DNA from: Phycisphaerales bacterium
GTDB lineage: Bacteria; Planctomycetota; Phycisphaerae; Phycisphaerales; SM1A02
Length of the DNA stretch: 59,871 nucleotides
Direction: 5' to 3'
Assembly: GCA_014238965.1 (NCBI GenBank)
Contig: JABAAC010000024.1
Coordinates: 1 to 59,871 of the forward strand
The position numbers were made by a program, and so were the translations under genes. The notes beneath the pieces are model-generated. The model made no database searches, was not told where the DNA came from, and was given only the letters and a program-made list of their open reading frames with translations. This document shows, one piece after another, positions 28,086 through 36,821 of this stretch; position 1 is the stretch's first letter, and each line of letters opens with the position of its first letter.

Positions 28086-28580
28086 TTACCAGGCGAAGTG
28101 GCTAAAGGCCTTATTGGCCTCGGCCATTCGGTGCGTTTGCTCGCGAGTGGTAACAGCCTTGCCTTCATTTTTGGCAGCGTCATAGAGTTCGCGTGCAAGT
28201 CGATCAGCAATCGGCTTGCCCTTTTCCGCCCGAGCGGCAGTAATGATCCAACGGAAGGCCAGACTCTGGCGACGACGTTGGGTCACAGGCATAGGCACCT
28301 GGTAATTCGCACCGCCAACGCGCTTGGATCGAACTTCGACATTCGGCTTCACGTTCTCAATGGCTTGGCGGAAAGCATCAATTGCCTTTTCCGGAGCGCC
28401 CTCTGCCTTGTCTTTGTCGAGGCGAGCCTGGATCTTGTCCAATGCGTCATAAATGACACGCTGCGCCGTGGACTTCTTACCGTCGAGCATGACGCAATTG
28501 ATGAACTTTGCCAGGACCTTGTCGCCGTGGCGAGGATCGGGGCGGAGTTGCTTTTCTGAGTTCGTAATACGACCAGCCAT
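28086..28580 (-). CDS. rpsG: 30S ribosomal protein S7
   Basis: Primary 16S rRNA binding protein of the 30S head. A protein of 164 residues, slightly longer than the usual 156, with the family core: FINCVMLDGKKSTAQRVIYDAL, QAIENVKPNVEVRSKRVGGANYQVP (quoted in part) and the C-terminal HRMAEANKAFSHFAW. A Shine-Dalgarno site AAGGAAG precedes the ATG. It is the second gene of rpsL-rpsG. fusA and tuf do not follow, so the classical str operon is broken here. Confidence 0.97.
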   Translation of the reverse strand: MAGRITNSEKQLRPDPRHGDKVLAKFINCVMLDGKKSTAQRVIYDALDKIQARLDKDKAEGAPEKAIDAFRQAIENVKPNVEVRSKRVGGANYQVPMPVTQRRRQSLAFRWIITAARAEKGKPIADRLARELYDAAKNEGKAVTTREQTHRMAEANKAFSHFAW

Positions 28581-28688
28581 AGTTGGCTTCCTTTCGGCTC
28601 ATCTTGCCTGACCAGTACTGAGACCTGTCTGGCAAACCTGTTCACCGCCCACATTGGTCGTCGGGCGATTACTTGCCTGCATGAATTG

Positions 28689-28709
28689 TGCGAAGCACGT
28701 CGCTTCGCA
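28689..28709 (-). promoter_or_regulatory. Hairpin in the rpsL-rpsG spacer, possible S7 control site
   Basis: In the 138-base spacer, right after the rpsL stop, TGCGAAGC and GCTTCGCA form a perfect 8-base-pair stem with a 5-base loop. No T-run follows, so it is not a simple terminator. In Escherichia coli, S7 represses its own operon by binding the rpsL-rpsG intercistronic RNA; whether this hairpin plays that part is inference from position only. Confidence 0.4.
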
Positions 28710-28718
28710 GTGATAGAT

Positions 28719-29102
28719 CTACTTCTTCTTCTTCTTGCCGCGCTTCACGCCGTACTTGGAACGGCCCTTCTTTCGGCCATCAACACCAAGTGTGTCAAGC
28801 GAGCCTCGCACGACGTGATACCGAACACCGGGAAGGTCGCGGACTCGGCCACCACGCACGAGCACAATCGAGTGCTCCTGAAGGTTGTGCCCTTCGCCAC
28901 CGATGTAGGCAGTTATTTCCTTGCCATTGCTCAAACGGACACGCGCCACCTTCCGCAAAGCCGAGTTAGGCTTCTTGGGAGTCACTGTTCGCACCTGCAA
29001 GCACACTCCACGCTTCTGCGGGCACGCGTCAAGGTCACGGACCTTGGACTTCACGGCCGGGGTCTTGCGTGGCTTGCGGACGAGCTGGTTGATCGTTGGC
29101 AT
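28719..29102 (-). CDS. rpsL: 30S ribosomal protein S12
   Basis: Decoding-centre protein. A protein of 127 residues beginning [13 protein letters not shown], with [15 protein letters not shown] (the streptomycin-related loop, carrying the K at the position of E. coli Lys42), [26 protein letters not shown] and a C-terminal run of lysines (RGKKKKK). The ATG at 29102 has AGAGG upstream on its strand. Longer starts upstream are not supported by the family. First gene of rpsL-rpsG. Confidence 0.97.
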   Translation of the reverse strand: MPTINQLVRKPRKTPAVKSKVRDLDACPQKRGVCLQVRTVTPKKPNSALRKVARVRLSNGKEITAYIGGEGHNLQEHSIVLVRGGRVRDLPGVRYHVVRGSLDTLGVDGRKKGRSKYGVKRGKKKKK

Positions 29103-29140
29103 CTGAATCCTCTGTCGTCGCCCCAAGTGGCGAGCCGAGA

Positions 29141-29169
29141 AGTGTAGCAAAAGCAGCCCAAAACACCAA
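29141..29169 (-). promoter_or_regulatory. Possible sigma-70 promoter of rpsL-rpsG
   Basis: On the minus strand TTGGTG (29164-29169) and TACACT (29141-29146) are separated by 17 bases and sit 39 bases upstream of the rpsL ATG. Both boxes are imperfect. The rest of the 325-base gap up to rnhA (29103-29427) shows one DnaA-box-like 9-mer and nothing else that I can support. Confidence 0.3.
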
Positions 29170-29291
29170 TTGTCAGCCCCTTGGATTGGCCTTGAGCTCC
29201 ACATCAGGTCTCCAATGCAGCAGTTGCCTTCTCCCGATGAAATGGGCCTTTGCTCACAGCCTTCTAGTGGCTATTTGAACTGGGGGCACTC

Positions 29292-29300
29292 TGTGGATAA
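29292..29300. other. Single perfect DnaA-box 9-mer
   Basis: TGTGGATAA, the complement of the TTATCCACA consensus, lies between rpsL and rnhA. A degenerate second copy follows at about 29311-29319 (TCCGGATAA). One perfect 9-mer is expected by chance about once in 130 kb on either strand, so this alone does not mark an origin. Confidence 0.3.
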
Positions 29301-29427
29301 CTTCAAAAGGGTCCGGATAAGTCGCCCTCTGTGTACTGCTAGGGCACAAATGCGGCATCAGCCCGGTGGGCATAAACTAGTCACCTCAGGAACTTGATTT
29401 CTGGCCTTTGAGAGCCACTTGAGCCAC

Positions 29428-29883
29428 ATGCCCAACACCATGCTGGAAATGCACTTCGATGGCGCTTGCCTAGGTAATCCCGGGCCAGGTGGCTGGGCCT
29501 GCATCGTTCGAACGCACGATACGGAGAGCCTCCTCACCGGCGCAGATCCAGCGACGACAAACAACCGCATGGAACTCTCAGCGGCACTTGCGGGGCTATC
29601 AAGCGCACCTGACGGAGCGCATGTCGCATTGCATGGTGACTCGCAATATGTCCTCAAGGGCATCGATGAGTGGATTGATGGGTGGAAACGACGTGGCTGG
29701 AAACGTGCGGGCAATAAACGCGTTGAGAACGAAGATCTATGGCGCGACATCGATACGCAGCGCGGGCGCTTGCGCATTACAACGCATTGGGTACGCGGCC
29801 ACGATGGACATGTTGAAAACGAACGATGTGATGCTGCAGCAAAGGCTGCCGCAGAGGAGGTCGCCGGCAAAGGCGACGCATGA
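29428..29883 (+). CDS. rnhA: Ribonuclease HI
   Basis: Cleaves RNA in RNA-DNA hybrids. A protein of 151 residues. The acidic active site is complete: FDGACLGNPGPGGW (Asp), NNRMELSA (Glu), HGDSQYV (Asp) and the C-terminal ERCDAAA (Asp), with the GHDGHVENE loop His. The ATG at 29428 is used; 29440 is a possible shorter start and the longer frame begins with TTG. The stop overlaps the purL ATG (ATGA), so rnhA leads a purine operon. Confidence 0.95.
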   Translation: MPNTMLEMHFDGACLGNPGPGGWACIVRTHDTESLLTGADPATTNNRMELSAALAGLSSAPDGAHVALHGDSQYVLKGIDEWIDGWKRRGWKRAGNKRVENEDLWRDIDTQRGRLRITTHWVRGHDGHVENERCDAAAKAAAEEVAGKGDA

Positions 29884-32786
29884 CCTTGCAAGTTCATCGC
29901 GTAGAAGTTCGCCCTCACCCAGATGCAGGCGATCCACAAGGTCGCACTGTCATGGCAACGGCGAAGGCTGCTGATCTTGCGGATGCACTGAATCGCGTTG
30001 ATACCGCTTCGGTGTATTTGCTTGAAGGTGACCTGACCGATGCCGACGTGAAACAACTTGCAGAAGAGTTGCTCGGGGATCCCGTTGCCGATGTAGTCAC
30101 TATTGGCGCCAGCTCGCCTACTGCCCAGTCCTTGATAGAAGTACACCCGCAAGTTGGAGTCATGGATCCAGGGGCCAATGCAGTGGAAGCGGCAATTACT
30201 GCATTGCTTGATAAAACGGTTTCGGTGCGCACCGGCCGGCGATACGACTTGCACGGCATTGATGCCAACGCGGCCGCTGCCCTAGCGCGACACTGTCTCT
30301 CGAACCCATTGATTCATGAGATTCACACCTCACCCCACTGCCCAAGTGCATTCGACCACGGCCATGAGCACTCGGTGCAAGTGCGTACAGTGCAACTTTC
30401 AGGTTTGGACGACATCGCCTTAGCCAAACTATCTCGCGATGCTCATCTGTTTCTGAGCCTTGATGAAATGCAATCGCTGCAGGAGCACTATGCCGCTGCT
30501 GGTCGAGAACCACGAGAAATTGAGCTTGAAACACTCGCCCAGACTTGGTCTGAGCACTGTGTTCACAAGACGCTCAAGGCCACCATTGACTACTACGGCG
30601 ACCTTCCCTGCGCCATTCCCAATACCAGCACCACCGACACTGGCGCGATTCACATCGACAATCTGCTTAAACGAACTGTGGCAGCTGCAACCCACACACT
30701 GATGGCCGAGGACCTTGGCGACTGGTGCCTGAGTGTCTTTGTGGACAATGCTGGAATCGTTGCATTTGATGACAACACCGCCGTGTGCTTCAAAGTTGAG
30801 ACGCACAACCACCCCTCAGCCCTTGAGCCCTACGGCGGTGCTGCCACCGGAATCGGCGGTTGTATTCGTGATGTACTTGGAACTGGCCTTGCGGCCGAAC
30901 CCATTGCCGCAACCGACGTGTTCTGTGTCGCCCCACTTGGCATTGCAGATGTTCCCACCGGCTGCCTGCACCCGCGACGCATCCTGAATCAAGTTGTTGG
31001 CGGTGTACGTGACTATGGAAACCGCATGGGCATTCCAACGCTCAATGGGGGCGTCTGGTTCGATGCCGGCCACGTAGGCAATCCACTTGTGTTCTGCGGG
31101 TGTGTCGGTGTCATGCCAAGAGATCGAACGCATGGTGATCCGAGTCCCGGCGACCGCATCATTGCCATGGGTGGCCGAACTGGACGCGATGGTATTCATG
31201 GCGCGACGTTCAGCAGCGCCGAACTCACCGACACGCATGCAGATGAATTCAGCCACGCGGTACAAATTGGCAACGCGATCACAGAGAAGAAGGTGCTCGA
31301 CGCCATTCTCGAAATGCGAGATCACAAATCCGGTTGCCTGTTCAGCGCAATTACAGATTGTGGCGCGGGTGGGTTCTCCAGTGCGGTTGGCGAGATGGGC
31401 GAACATCTTGGTGCCACTGTGCAACTCGAGCGAGCCCCGTTGAAATACATCGGCTTGACCCCTGTGGAAATTTGGATCTCCGAAGCACAAGAACGAATGG
31501 TCATGTCGGTGCCAAAAGATCGCATCGACACGATTGCCTCTATCTGCGCGGATCATGAAGTTGAGTGGTGCGACTTAGGCGAGTTTGGCACTTCCGATGC
31601 TGAACTTATCCTGAACTACGGTGAAACCGAAGTGGGCCGGCTATCGATGGATTTCATGCACAACGGCTTGCCGGATCGCGTGCGAGAAGCTCGCTGGACA
31701 TCCCCGACAATCGAACAACCAACCGCGACGATTGAGCCCGATATTGGCAATACGCTCACAGCGTTGTTGGCCCACCCGAACATCGCCGCCAAGAGTGACA
31801 TCATTCGCCAATATGACCACGAAGTGCAGGGGCGAACGGTCCTCAAGCCCCATGCGGGCAAGCACCAAGGCCCCGCCGACGCCGCGGTGATCACCCCAGT
31901 TCGTGGATCAAGCCGCGGGCTATCGATTGCCAATGGGCTCGCGACAGGCATGTGCAGTGATCCGTACCACATGGTCACTGCCGCAATCGACGAGTGTGTG
32001 CGGAACCTAGTGTGCGTCGGCACGAATCCGAAACGAATCGCGATACTTGACAACTACTGCTGGCCCGGCTGCGATGACCCCGAACAACTTGGAGCACTGG
32101 TAAGAGCCAGCGCTGCATGCCACGACGCGGGCATTGCATATCGAACACCATTCATCTCGGGCAAGGACTCGCTGAACAATCAATTCACAACCGACACAGG
32201 CGAAACCATTCGCATTCCAGCCACTTTGCTCATCAGCGGCTTTGGCATTGTCAACAACATCAACAACTGCATCACCATGGACGCAAAGAATGCTGGACAC
32301 GTCTTGGTCTGTGTAGGCGAAACAACTGACGCAGTGGGTGGATCGCACCTCTTGAATGTTGCCCCACAAGCACCCGGCAGCCGCGAACTTCCAAGAACTG
32401 ATCTCGCTGACGGCCCACGCACCGCGCAGGTGGTTGCAGCGGTCATCGCCGAAGGTGGCGTGTACGCGGCGCACGATGCCAGTGAAGGCGGCGTACTCTT
32501 GGCTGCTGCCGAGATGGCATTTGCCGGAGGTGTTGGACTCTCCCTCGATATGACTGAGATCAAAGGCGATATCTGCTCTACAGCAGTGGCATGTTTCGCC
32601 GAAACGCCGAGCCGATATCTGCTTGAAGTGTGCCCAAACAGTCTCGATTCCTTGACAGCATTGCTTGGCGACACACCGCACCGCATCATTGGCACTTTCG
32701 ATGACACCAACCGCGTCCATGGTGACGATGTTGACGTCACACTGGCCGACTTGCACTGTGCCTGGGCCAATGGGTTAGGGCTCTGA
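29880..32786 (+). CDS. purL: Phosphoribosylformylglycinamidine synthase, PurS-PurL fusion
   Basis: Makes FGAM from FGAR with ATP and glutamine-derived ammonia in purine synthesis. The protein has 968 residues, against about 740 for stand-alone small PurL. The first 220 residues contain two PurS-like stretches: VHRVEVRPHPDAGDPQGRTV and, around residue 85 on, HPQVGVMDPGANAVEAAI followed by VSVRTGRRYDL. The catalytic part has TWSEHCVHKT, KVETHNHPSALEPYGGAATGIGG (quoted in part) and a C-terminal AHDASEGGVLLAAAEMA. The glutaminase is the separate PurQ that follows, overlapping by one base (TGATG). Confidence 0.95.
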   Translation: MTLQVHRVEVRPHPDAGDPQGRTVMATAKAADLADALNRVDTASVYLLEGDLTDADVKQLAEELLGDPVADVVTIGASSPTAQSLIEVHPQVGVMDPGANAVEAAITALLDKTVSVRTGRRYDLHGIDANAAAALARHCLSNPLIHEIHTSPHCPSAFDHGHEHSVQVRTVQLSGLDDIALAKLSRDAHLFLSLDEMQSLQEHYAAAGREPREIELETLAQTWSEHCVHKTLKATIDYYGDLPCAIPNTSTTDTGAIHIDNLLKRTVAAATHTLMAEDLGDWCLSVFVDNAGIVAFDDNTAVCFKVETHNHPSALEPYGGAATGIGGCIRDVLGTGLAAEPIAATDVFCVAPLGIADVPTGCLHPRRILNQVVGGVRDYGNRMGIPTLNGGVWFDAGHVGNPLVFCGCVGVMPRDRTHGDPSPGDRIIAMGGRTGRDGIHGATFSSAELTDTHADEFSHAVQIGNAITEKKVLDAILEMRDHKSGCLFSAITDCGAGGFSSAVGEMGEHLGATVQLERAPLKYIGLTPVEIWISEAQERMVMSVPKDRIDTIASICADHEVEWCDLGEFGTSDAELILNYGETEVGRLSMDFMHNGLPDRVREARWTSPTIEQPTATIEPDIGNTLTALLAHPNIAAKSDIIRQYDHEVQGRTVLKPHAGKHQGPADAAVITPVRGSSRGLSIANGLATGMCSDPYHMVTAAIDECVRNLVCVGTNPKRIAILDNYCWPGCDDPEQLGALVRASAACHDAGIAYRTPFISGKDSLNNQFTTDTGETIRIPATLLISGFGIVNNINNCITMDAKNAGHVLVCVGETTDAVGGSHLLNVAPQAPGSRELPRTDLADGPRTAQVVAAVIAEGGVYAAHDASEGGVLLAAAEMAFAGGVGLSLDMTEIKGDICSTAVACFAETPSRYLLEVCPNSLDSLTALLGDTPHRIIGTFDDTNRVHGDDVDVTLADLHCAWANGLGL

Positions 32787-33598
32787 TGTCGCACCCGCCT
32801 ACTATGAACTGCATGGCACGACCCAAGGCACTGGTGCTCACCGCCCCGGGCATTAACTGCGACGGTGAGCTCTGCGAAGCGTTCGATCTTGCAGGCGCCG
32901 AACCCATGCCGGTACACCTCAACCGACTTGCACGAAACCAACACTGGCTTGCTGAGGCGAATCTGATTGGACTACCTGGTGGCTTTAGCTATGGCGATGC
33001 CATCGCCGCTGGTCGAATCTGCGCAGCACTCATCCGCACAAGCATTCTTGATGGGCTTCACGATGCCGTTGCACGCGGCGTGCCCATGATTGCACCGTGC
33101 AACGGATTTCAAATTGCGGTCCAAACAGGTTTGCTCCCCAATCTTGATAGTCAATCTGCGCGTGTTGCGTTGCTCCATAACGATGGCGGTCGTTTTGTCG
33201 ACCGCTGGGTGCGCATGCAATACCCCACGTCGCATTGCGTCTGGACGCAAGGCCTCGATGCGCCAGCTGGCGCAGACATGCTGCCCATCGCTCATGGTGA
33301 AGGCCGCTTCATGTGCGACTCCAATGCCACAATGGCTGCACTGGAGTCGGCCGGTCAAGTTGCTGTTCGGTACGCCCCCGATGATGATCCAAATGGCTCG
33401 CAAGGTCATGTTGCAGGGATCTGTGATCACACTGGCATGGTGCTCGGCTTGATGCCACACCCTGAGCGATATCTTCACTGGACACAACATCCCACGTGGA
33501 CCGCACTTTCCAACACCGTGCGTGATACCGAGCCCCCAGGCAGAGCAATGTTCCGAAATGCTGTCTCGCACGTCACTGCGGCAACCTGTTCGACCTAA
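32786..33598 (+). CDS. purQ: Phosphoribosylformylglycinamidine synthase glutaminase subunit
   Basis: Class I glutamine amidotransferase that feeds ammonia to PurL. A protein of 270 residues: VLTAPGINCDGELCEAFDLAGAEP at the start (in part), LPGGFSYGDAIAAGR oxyanion region, nucleophile Cys in APCNGFQ, and the His-Glu pair in LMPHPERYLHW. The ATG at 32786 overlaps the purL stop; ATG at 32813 would start nearer to the family norm and is a fair alternative. The order purL-purQ with PurS inside PurL means all three activities are encoded by two genes. Confidence 0.94.
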   Translation: MSHPPTMNCMARPKALVLTAPGINCDGELCEAFDLAGAEPMPVHLNRLARNQHWLAEANLIGLPGGFSYGDAIAAGRICAALIRTSILDGLHDAVARGVPMIAPCNGFQIAVQTGLLPNLDSQSARVALLHNDGGRFVDRWVRMQYPTSHCVWTQGLDAPAGADMLPIAHGEGRFMCDSNATMAALESAGQVAVRYAPDDDPNGSQGHVAGICDHTGMVLGLMPHPERYLHWTQHPTWTALSNTVRDTEPPGRAMFRNAVSHVTAATCST

Positions 33599-33622
33599 GG
33601 TAGATCACCGAGGCAAAGCCTG

Positions 33623-34798
33623 ATGCCGCCAATCGATCCGTTCACACTTGAGCAAATGACCGGTGCGCCGGGCGATGTGCACGCTGGAGGGCCACGTTCT
33701 TGCCCCAAGTGTGGCTACGACATGCGCGGCACGCCCATGTCACGGCCATGCCCAGAGTGTGGGTGGTTTCCACAAGGCAGTCATATTGGAGAAGCCTTGG
33801 AGCAGCCCGAAGGAACTCCATGCGTCAAGTGCGGAGAACCTATCGTTGGCATGGTGCTCGGCGCCATGTGCCCCAAGTGTGCAGTGGGCCAAGATCGACG
33901 CGTGACAGACAGAGATATCTGCGGTGCATGTGGGTACAACTTGAAAGGGCTTGGTGCCTCCCCGACGTGCCCGGAGTGTGGAGAAGGACGCCACACAGGA
34001 ACCGGCCAACAAGGTGGGGGCAGTTCGAGTTCGCCATCTCGCCGCCAAGTGCAGTTGCCACAGTTCACAACCGCGATACAAACCTCACGTATCTGGCAAC
34101 TCGGGCTGGCGTTGCTTGTGGCAGTCAGTGGCCTCTGGGCCGTACTGTGTGTCTCTCGAACGATCGGCTTCATTGACCACGACGAGTGGTCGTACGTCCT
34201 ACAAGGCTCTGCAATTGGATTGGCGATTGCTTGCGTGCTCGCCACTCCTGGACGTGCCGATGGGCCCGCTCGAAACTGGCTACTTCCGATTCGATGGCTT
34301 GCACGACTCATGATTCTTGGCCTGTTGCTAGGCGCAAAGCCATGGAACTCTCCATGGGCCGAAGCGGCGTTTGCCTTTATCGGCCTTGTTGGCTTGACAA
34401 TGTTCCTGTGGATCTTGGCGATGTATGCGAGGACCAATGAATCCCAGCGAGTGTCCAGACGATTCGAGTTGGGTTGGATCTTTGCCATCCCATGCGGTGT
34501 GGTGTCATATCTGCTGCCTTTCCCCGGAAAGGTCGCCAACTTGCCTCAGGATGTTGGCGGGTACATCGTGGTATTTATCATGCTGCTGATGCTGATTCCG
34601 ACGTTCGTGCTGTGTTGGTACATCTTCCGGCCGTCATTGACGCTGCTTCATGAGAGCATTTGGGCAAGCCAAAACGCGCGACATCAGCAACACGTGGATC
34701 GCTCCCGCCAGGTCCAAAGCGCATGCCGATCATGTGGGTACCCGCTGAGGGGGCTAGATCGCACATCGCTGTGCCCCGAGTGCGGCTCCAAACCATAG
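33623..34798 (+). CDS. Membrane protein with four zinc ribbons
   Basis: A protein of 391 residues. Three ribbons lie in the first 130 residues (CPKCGYDMRG...CPECG, CVKCGEPIVG...CPKC, CGACGYNLKG...CPECG), then a serine-glycine linker, six hydrophobic segments between about 155 and 345, and a fourth ribbon at the extreme C-terminus (CRSCGYPLRG...CPECG). Ribbons on both sides of the membrane domain should face the same compartment if the helix count is even. The family is shared with the gene at 223-1131. Its function is unknown. It lies 24 bases after purQ. Confidence 0.75.
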   Translation: MPPIDPFTLEQMTGAPGDVHAGGPRSCPKCGYDMRGTPMSRPCPECGWFPQGSHIGEALEQPEGTPCVKCGEPIVGMVLGAMCPKCAVGQDRRVTDRDICGACGYNLKGLGASPTCPECGEGRHTGTGQQGGGSSSSPSRRQVQLPQFTTAIQTSRIWQLGLALLVAVSGLWAVLCVSRTIGFIDHDEWSYVLQGSAIGLAIACVLATPGRADGPARNWLLPIRWLARLMILGLLLGAKPWNSPWAEAAFAFIGLVGLTMFLWILAMYARTNESQRVSRRFELGWIFAIPCGVVSYLLPFPGKVANLPQDVGGYIVVFIMLLMLIPTFVLCWYIFRPSLTLLHESIWASQNARHQQHVDRSRQVQSACRSCGYPLRGLDRTSLCPECGSKP

Positions 34799-34820
34799 AC
34801 AAGGGCGATGTTCACCTACA

Positions 34821-35864
34821 ATGCCGCTCATGAGTGAAACAAAGACTCTTCGGTGTGGTGTGGTTGGTGTGGGTCGAATGGGCCGTCATCACGCACGAGT
34901 GTATGCGCAGATGGACGGTGTTGAACTTGTTGGTGTCGTAGACGCCGATGAGACTCGACGCAATGACATCACTGAAATCTGGGGTGGCACACCATTTGAA
35001 ACCGTCGATGCATTGATCGACCACGGCGTCGATGCTGTCACGATTGCAACACCCACCACGCATCATCGTGCAGCAGCAGAGCAGTTGCTCGCTGCAGGCG
35101 TGGCGTGCCTGATTGAAAAGCCACTCGCCGCAACCGAGGTGGACGCGACCGCTATTGCCCAAGCAGCCCAAGCAGCCGACGTGGCGCTGCAGGTTGGGCA
35201 TGTAGTCCGATACGACCCCGTGATGCAGGCAATTGCCAAGCTCGGCCCGCTGCACCCAAGACACTTGGAGTTGCATCGCATCTCGCCGATGACCTTCCGC
35301 AGCACTGACGTTGGTGTGGTGCTCGACATGATGATTCACGACCTCGACTTGTTAACCATGCTCATCGGTCGTGAACCAACAGACGTGCAGGCCAGCGCTG
35401 TCGGCGTGCTTGGTGAAGCGGAAGATGTATGCAATGCACGGCTCGTATATGACGGTACCGATGGCGAACATGCATGTGTTGCAAATGTCACCGCATCCCG
35501 ATTGGCAATGAAAACAGAGCGCACCTTGCGCATTATTTCAGAGGACATCTACATCTCAGCTGACTTTGGTGAGCGGCAAGCGAAGGTCATTCGCAAGAAC
35601 GCCAACAGTTCAAGTATCGCTGAGCTGCGTGAACGGCTCGCTGCGGGCGAAGACTTGTCCGACATCAACTATCTGGATCTCGTTGAATTCGAAGAACTCG
35701 AGATCCCCGACGTCGAGCCGCTTCAGGCACAAGCCTCAGCCTTTATCAATGCTGTGCGAACGGGGGAAACGCCGCCGGTAGATGCCGATGCGGGGTCAGC
35801 GGCGGTTCGCACAGCTGAGCGTATTGTCGAAGCGGCACGTGGCAGTCAATTAAGTTTGGCGTAG
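34821..35864 (+). CDS. Gfo/Idh/MocA-family oxidoreductase
   Basis: A cytoplasmic NAD(P)-dependent sugar-type dehydrogenase of 347 residues. The dinucleotide loop GVVGVGRMGRHHARVYA is at the N-terminus; ATPTTHH and LIEKPLAA (the EKP motif, with the catalytic Lys) follow; the C-terminal half has the beta-sheet domain typical of the family. An alternative ATG at 34830 loses only three residues. It has no export signal, unlike the second family member at 44538. Substrate unknown; UDP-sugars or inositols are common in the family. Confidence 0.87.
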   Translation: MPLMSETKTLRCGVVGVGRMGRHHARVYAQMDGVELVGVVDADETRRNDITEIWGGTPFETVDALIDHGVDAVTIATPTTHHRAAAEQLLAAGVACLIEKPLAATEVDATAIAQAAQAADVALQVGHVVRYDPVMQAIAKLGPLHPRHLELHRISPMTFRSTDVGVVLDMMIHDLDLLTMLIGREPTDVQASAVGVLGEAEDVCNARLVYDGTDGEHACVANVTASRLAMKTERTLRIISEDIYISADFGERQAKVIRKNANSSSIAELRERLAAGEDLSDINYLDLVEFEELEIPDVEPLQAQASAFINAVRTGETPPVDADAGSAAVRTAERIVEAARGSQLSLA

Positions 35865-35919
35865 GACGAGCATTGAGAGTCAGCGGTGATTTCTGACACC
35901 CGCCCCCTGAGCTCATTTA

Positions 35920-36579
35920 ATGACTAAGCAACGTGACATCCACGATCATTGGTTCAACCAAGCGAAGCGTGATGGCTATCGCTCTCGCGCTGCATACAAG
36001 TTGAAGCAGATCGATGATCGCCGGCACGTGCTGCGCAAAGGCGATGCGGTGCTGGACCTCGGGTGTATGCCTGGTTCTTGGCTGCAAGTTGCGGCTGAAC
36101 AAGTAGGTGCCAAAGGAGAAGTTTGGGGCATTGATCTTAAAGCAACCACCCCACATGACCTACCTGCAACAGTGCATGTGCTCTGTGGTGACGCTGCCCA
36201 CTTGATTGAGGCAGGCTTGCCCTCGGACAAGCGATTCAACGCCATTGTCTCAGACATGATGCCCAACACGACTGGCTCACGGGAAACAGATCACTTCCGA
36301 AGTGTTGGTGTGTGTGAACTCGCTTTGTGGTTGGCACCTCGGTGGCTCAAGCCCGGTGGCAATCTGGTCATGAAATTGCTCGAGGGTTCTGAGATGCCCC
36401 GCTTACTCAAAGACGCGAAGGCCCTCTTCACAAAGGTCAAGCCTTTCAAGCCAGAAGCATCTCGATCCGAATCCACGGAGATTTTCATTGTGTCGCACGG
36501 CTTCGTGGGCACCGCGATTGACCCACGCACCGACCCGGCCCCAGCTGCCGGCCCGCCCGAGCCGCCTGAGGGCTGGTAG
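35920..36579 (+). CDS. rlmE: 23S rRNA 2'-O-methyltransferase RlmE (FtsJ)
   Basis: Methylates the 2'-OH of a uridine in the 23S rRNA A-loop using SAM. A protein of 219 residues. The catalytic K-D-K-E tetrad is visible: Lys in SRAAYKLKQID, Asp in VSDMMPNTTG, Lys in LVMKLLEG and Glu in SESTEIFIV. SAM loop LDLGCMPGSWLQVA is near 45-58. The C-terminal 20 residues are rich in proline and form an extra tail. The ATG at 35920 gives the typical start before the KL-rich first helix. Confidence 0.94.
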   Translation: MTKQRDIHDHWFNQAKRDGYRSRAAYKLKQIDDRRHVLRKGDAVLDLGCMPGSWLQVAAEQVGAKGEVWGIDLKATTPHDLPATVHVLCGDAAHLIEAGLPSDKRFNAIVSDMMPNTTGSRETDHFRSVGVCELALWLAPRWLKPGGNLVMKLLEGSEMPRLLKDAKALFTKVKPFKPEASRSESTEIFIVSHGFVGTAIDPRTDPAPAAGPPEPPEGW

Positions 36580-36653
36580 AGCACATCCCAAATCGCTTTC
36601 TCCACCGCTTGGAATCCGCCTACTCCCAACTTTCCACTGCACTACCATGCGCC

Positions 36654-36735
36654 CGCCTCGGGGCGCACTGCACTGTCGCAGGGCTGAGACGAACCCGCAG
36701 CACCTGATCCGGTTCATACCGGCGGAGGGAAGGCG
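36654..36735 (+). promoter_or_regulatory. TPP riboswitch upstream of thiC
   Basis: The THI-element core is present: CTGAGA at 36684-36689, ACCTGATCCGGTT at about 36702-36714 and the 3-prime GCGGAGGGA at 36722-36730. The closing stem is CGCCT (36654-36658) with AGGCG (36731-36735). Thiamine pyrophosphate binding to such RNAs lowers expression of thiamine genes. It sits 87 bases before the thiC ATG. Confidence 0.93.
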
Positions 36736-36779
36736 CGGCTAGATCAGTGTCCCAAGACGGTGCTGATCAACGAACTGGC

Positions 36780-36809
36780 CCGCCACGCTTCCTTCGTCAC
36801 CAAAGGCGG
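36780..36809 (+). promoter_or_regulatory. Possible Shine-Dalgarno-masking hairpin of the TPP riboswitch
   Basis: CCGCC (36780-36784) is complementary to GGCGG (36805-36809), which is part of the AGGCGGA sequence 12 bases before the thiC ATG. Pairing would hide the ribosome site. A second hairpin, GATCAG (36742-36747) with CTGATC (36763-36768), lies between it and the aptamer. No T-tract follows either, so control of translation is more likely than of termination. This is inference. Confidence 0.4.
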
Positions 36810-36821
36810 AAAGCGTCCTCA

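Noticed and set aside
29358-30254. Minus-strand frame of 298 codons opposite rnhA and purL
   Set aside because: Crosses two well-supported plus-strand genes; composition typical of an antisense shadow.
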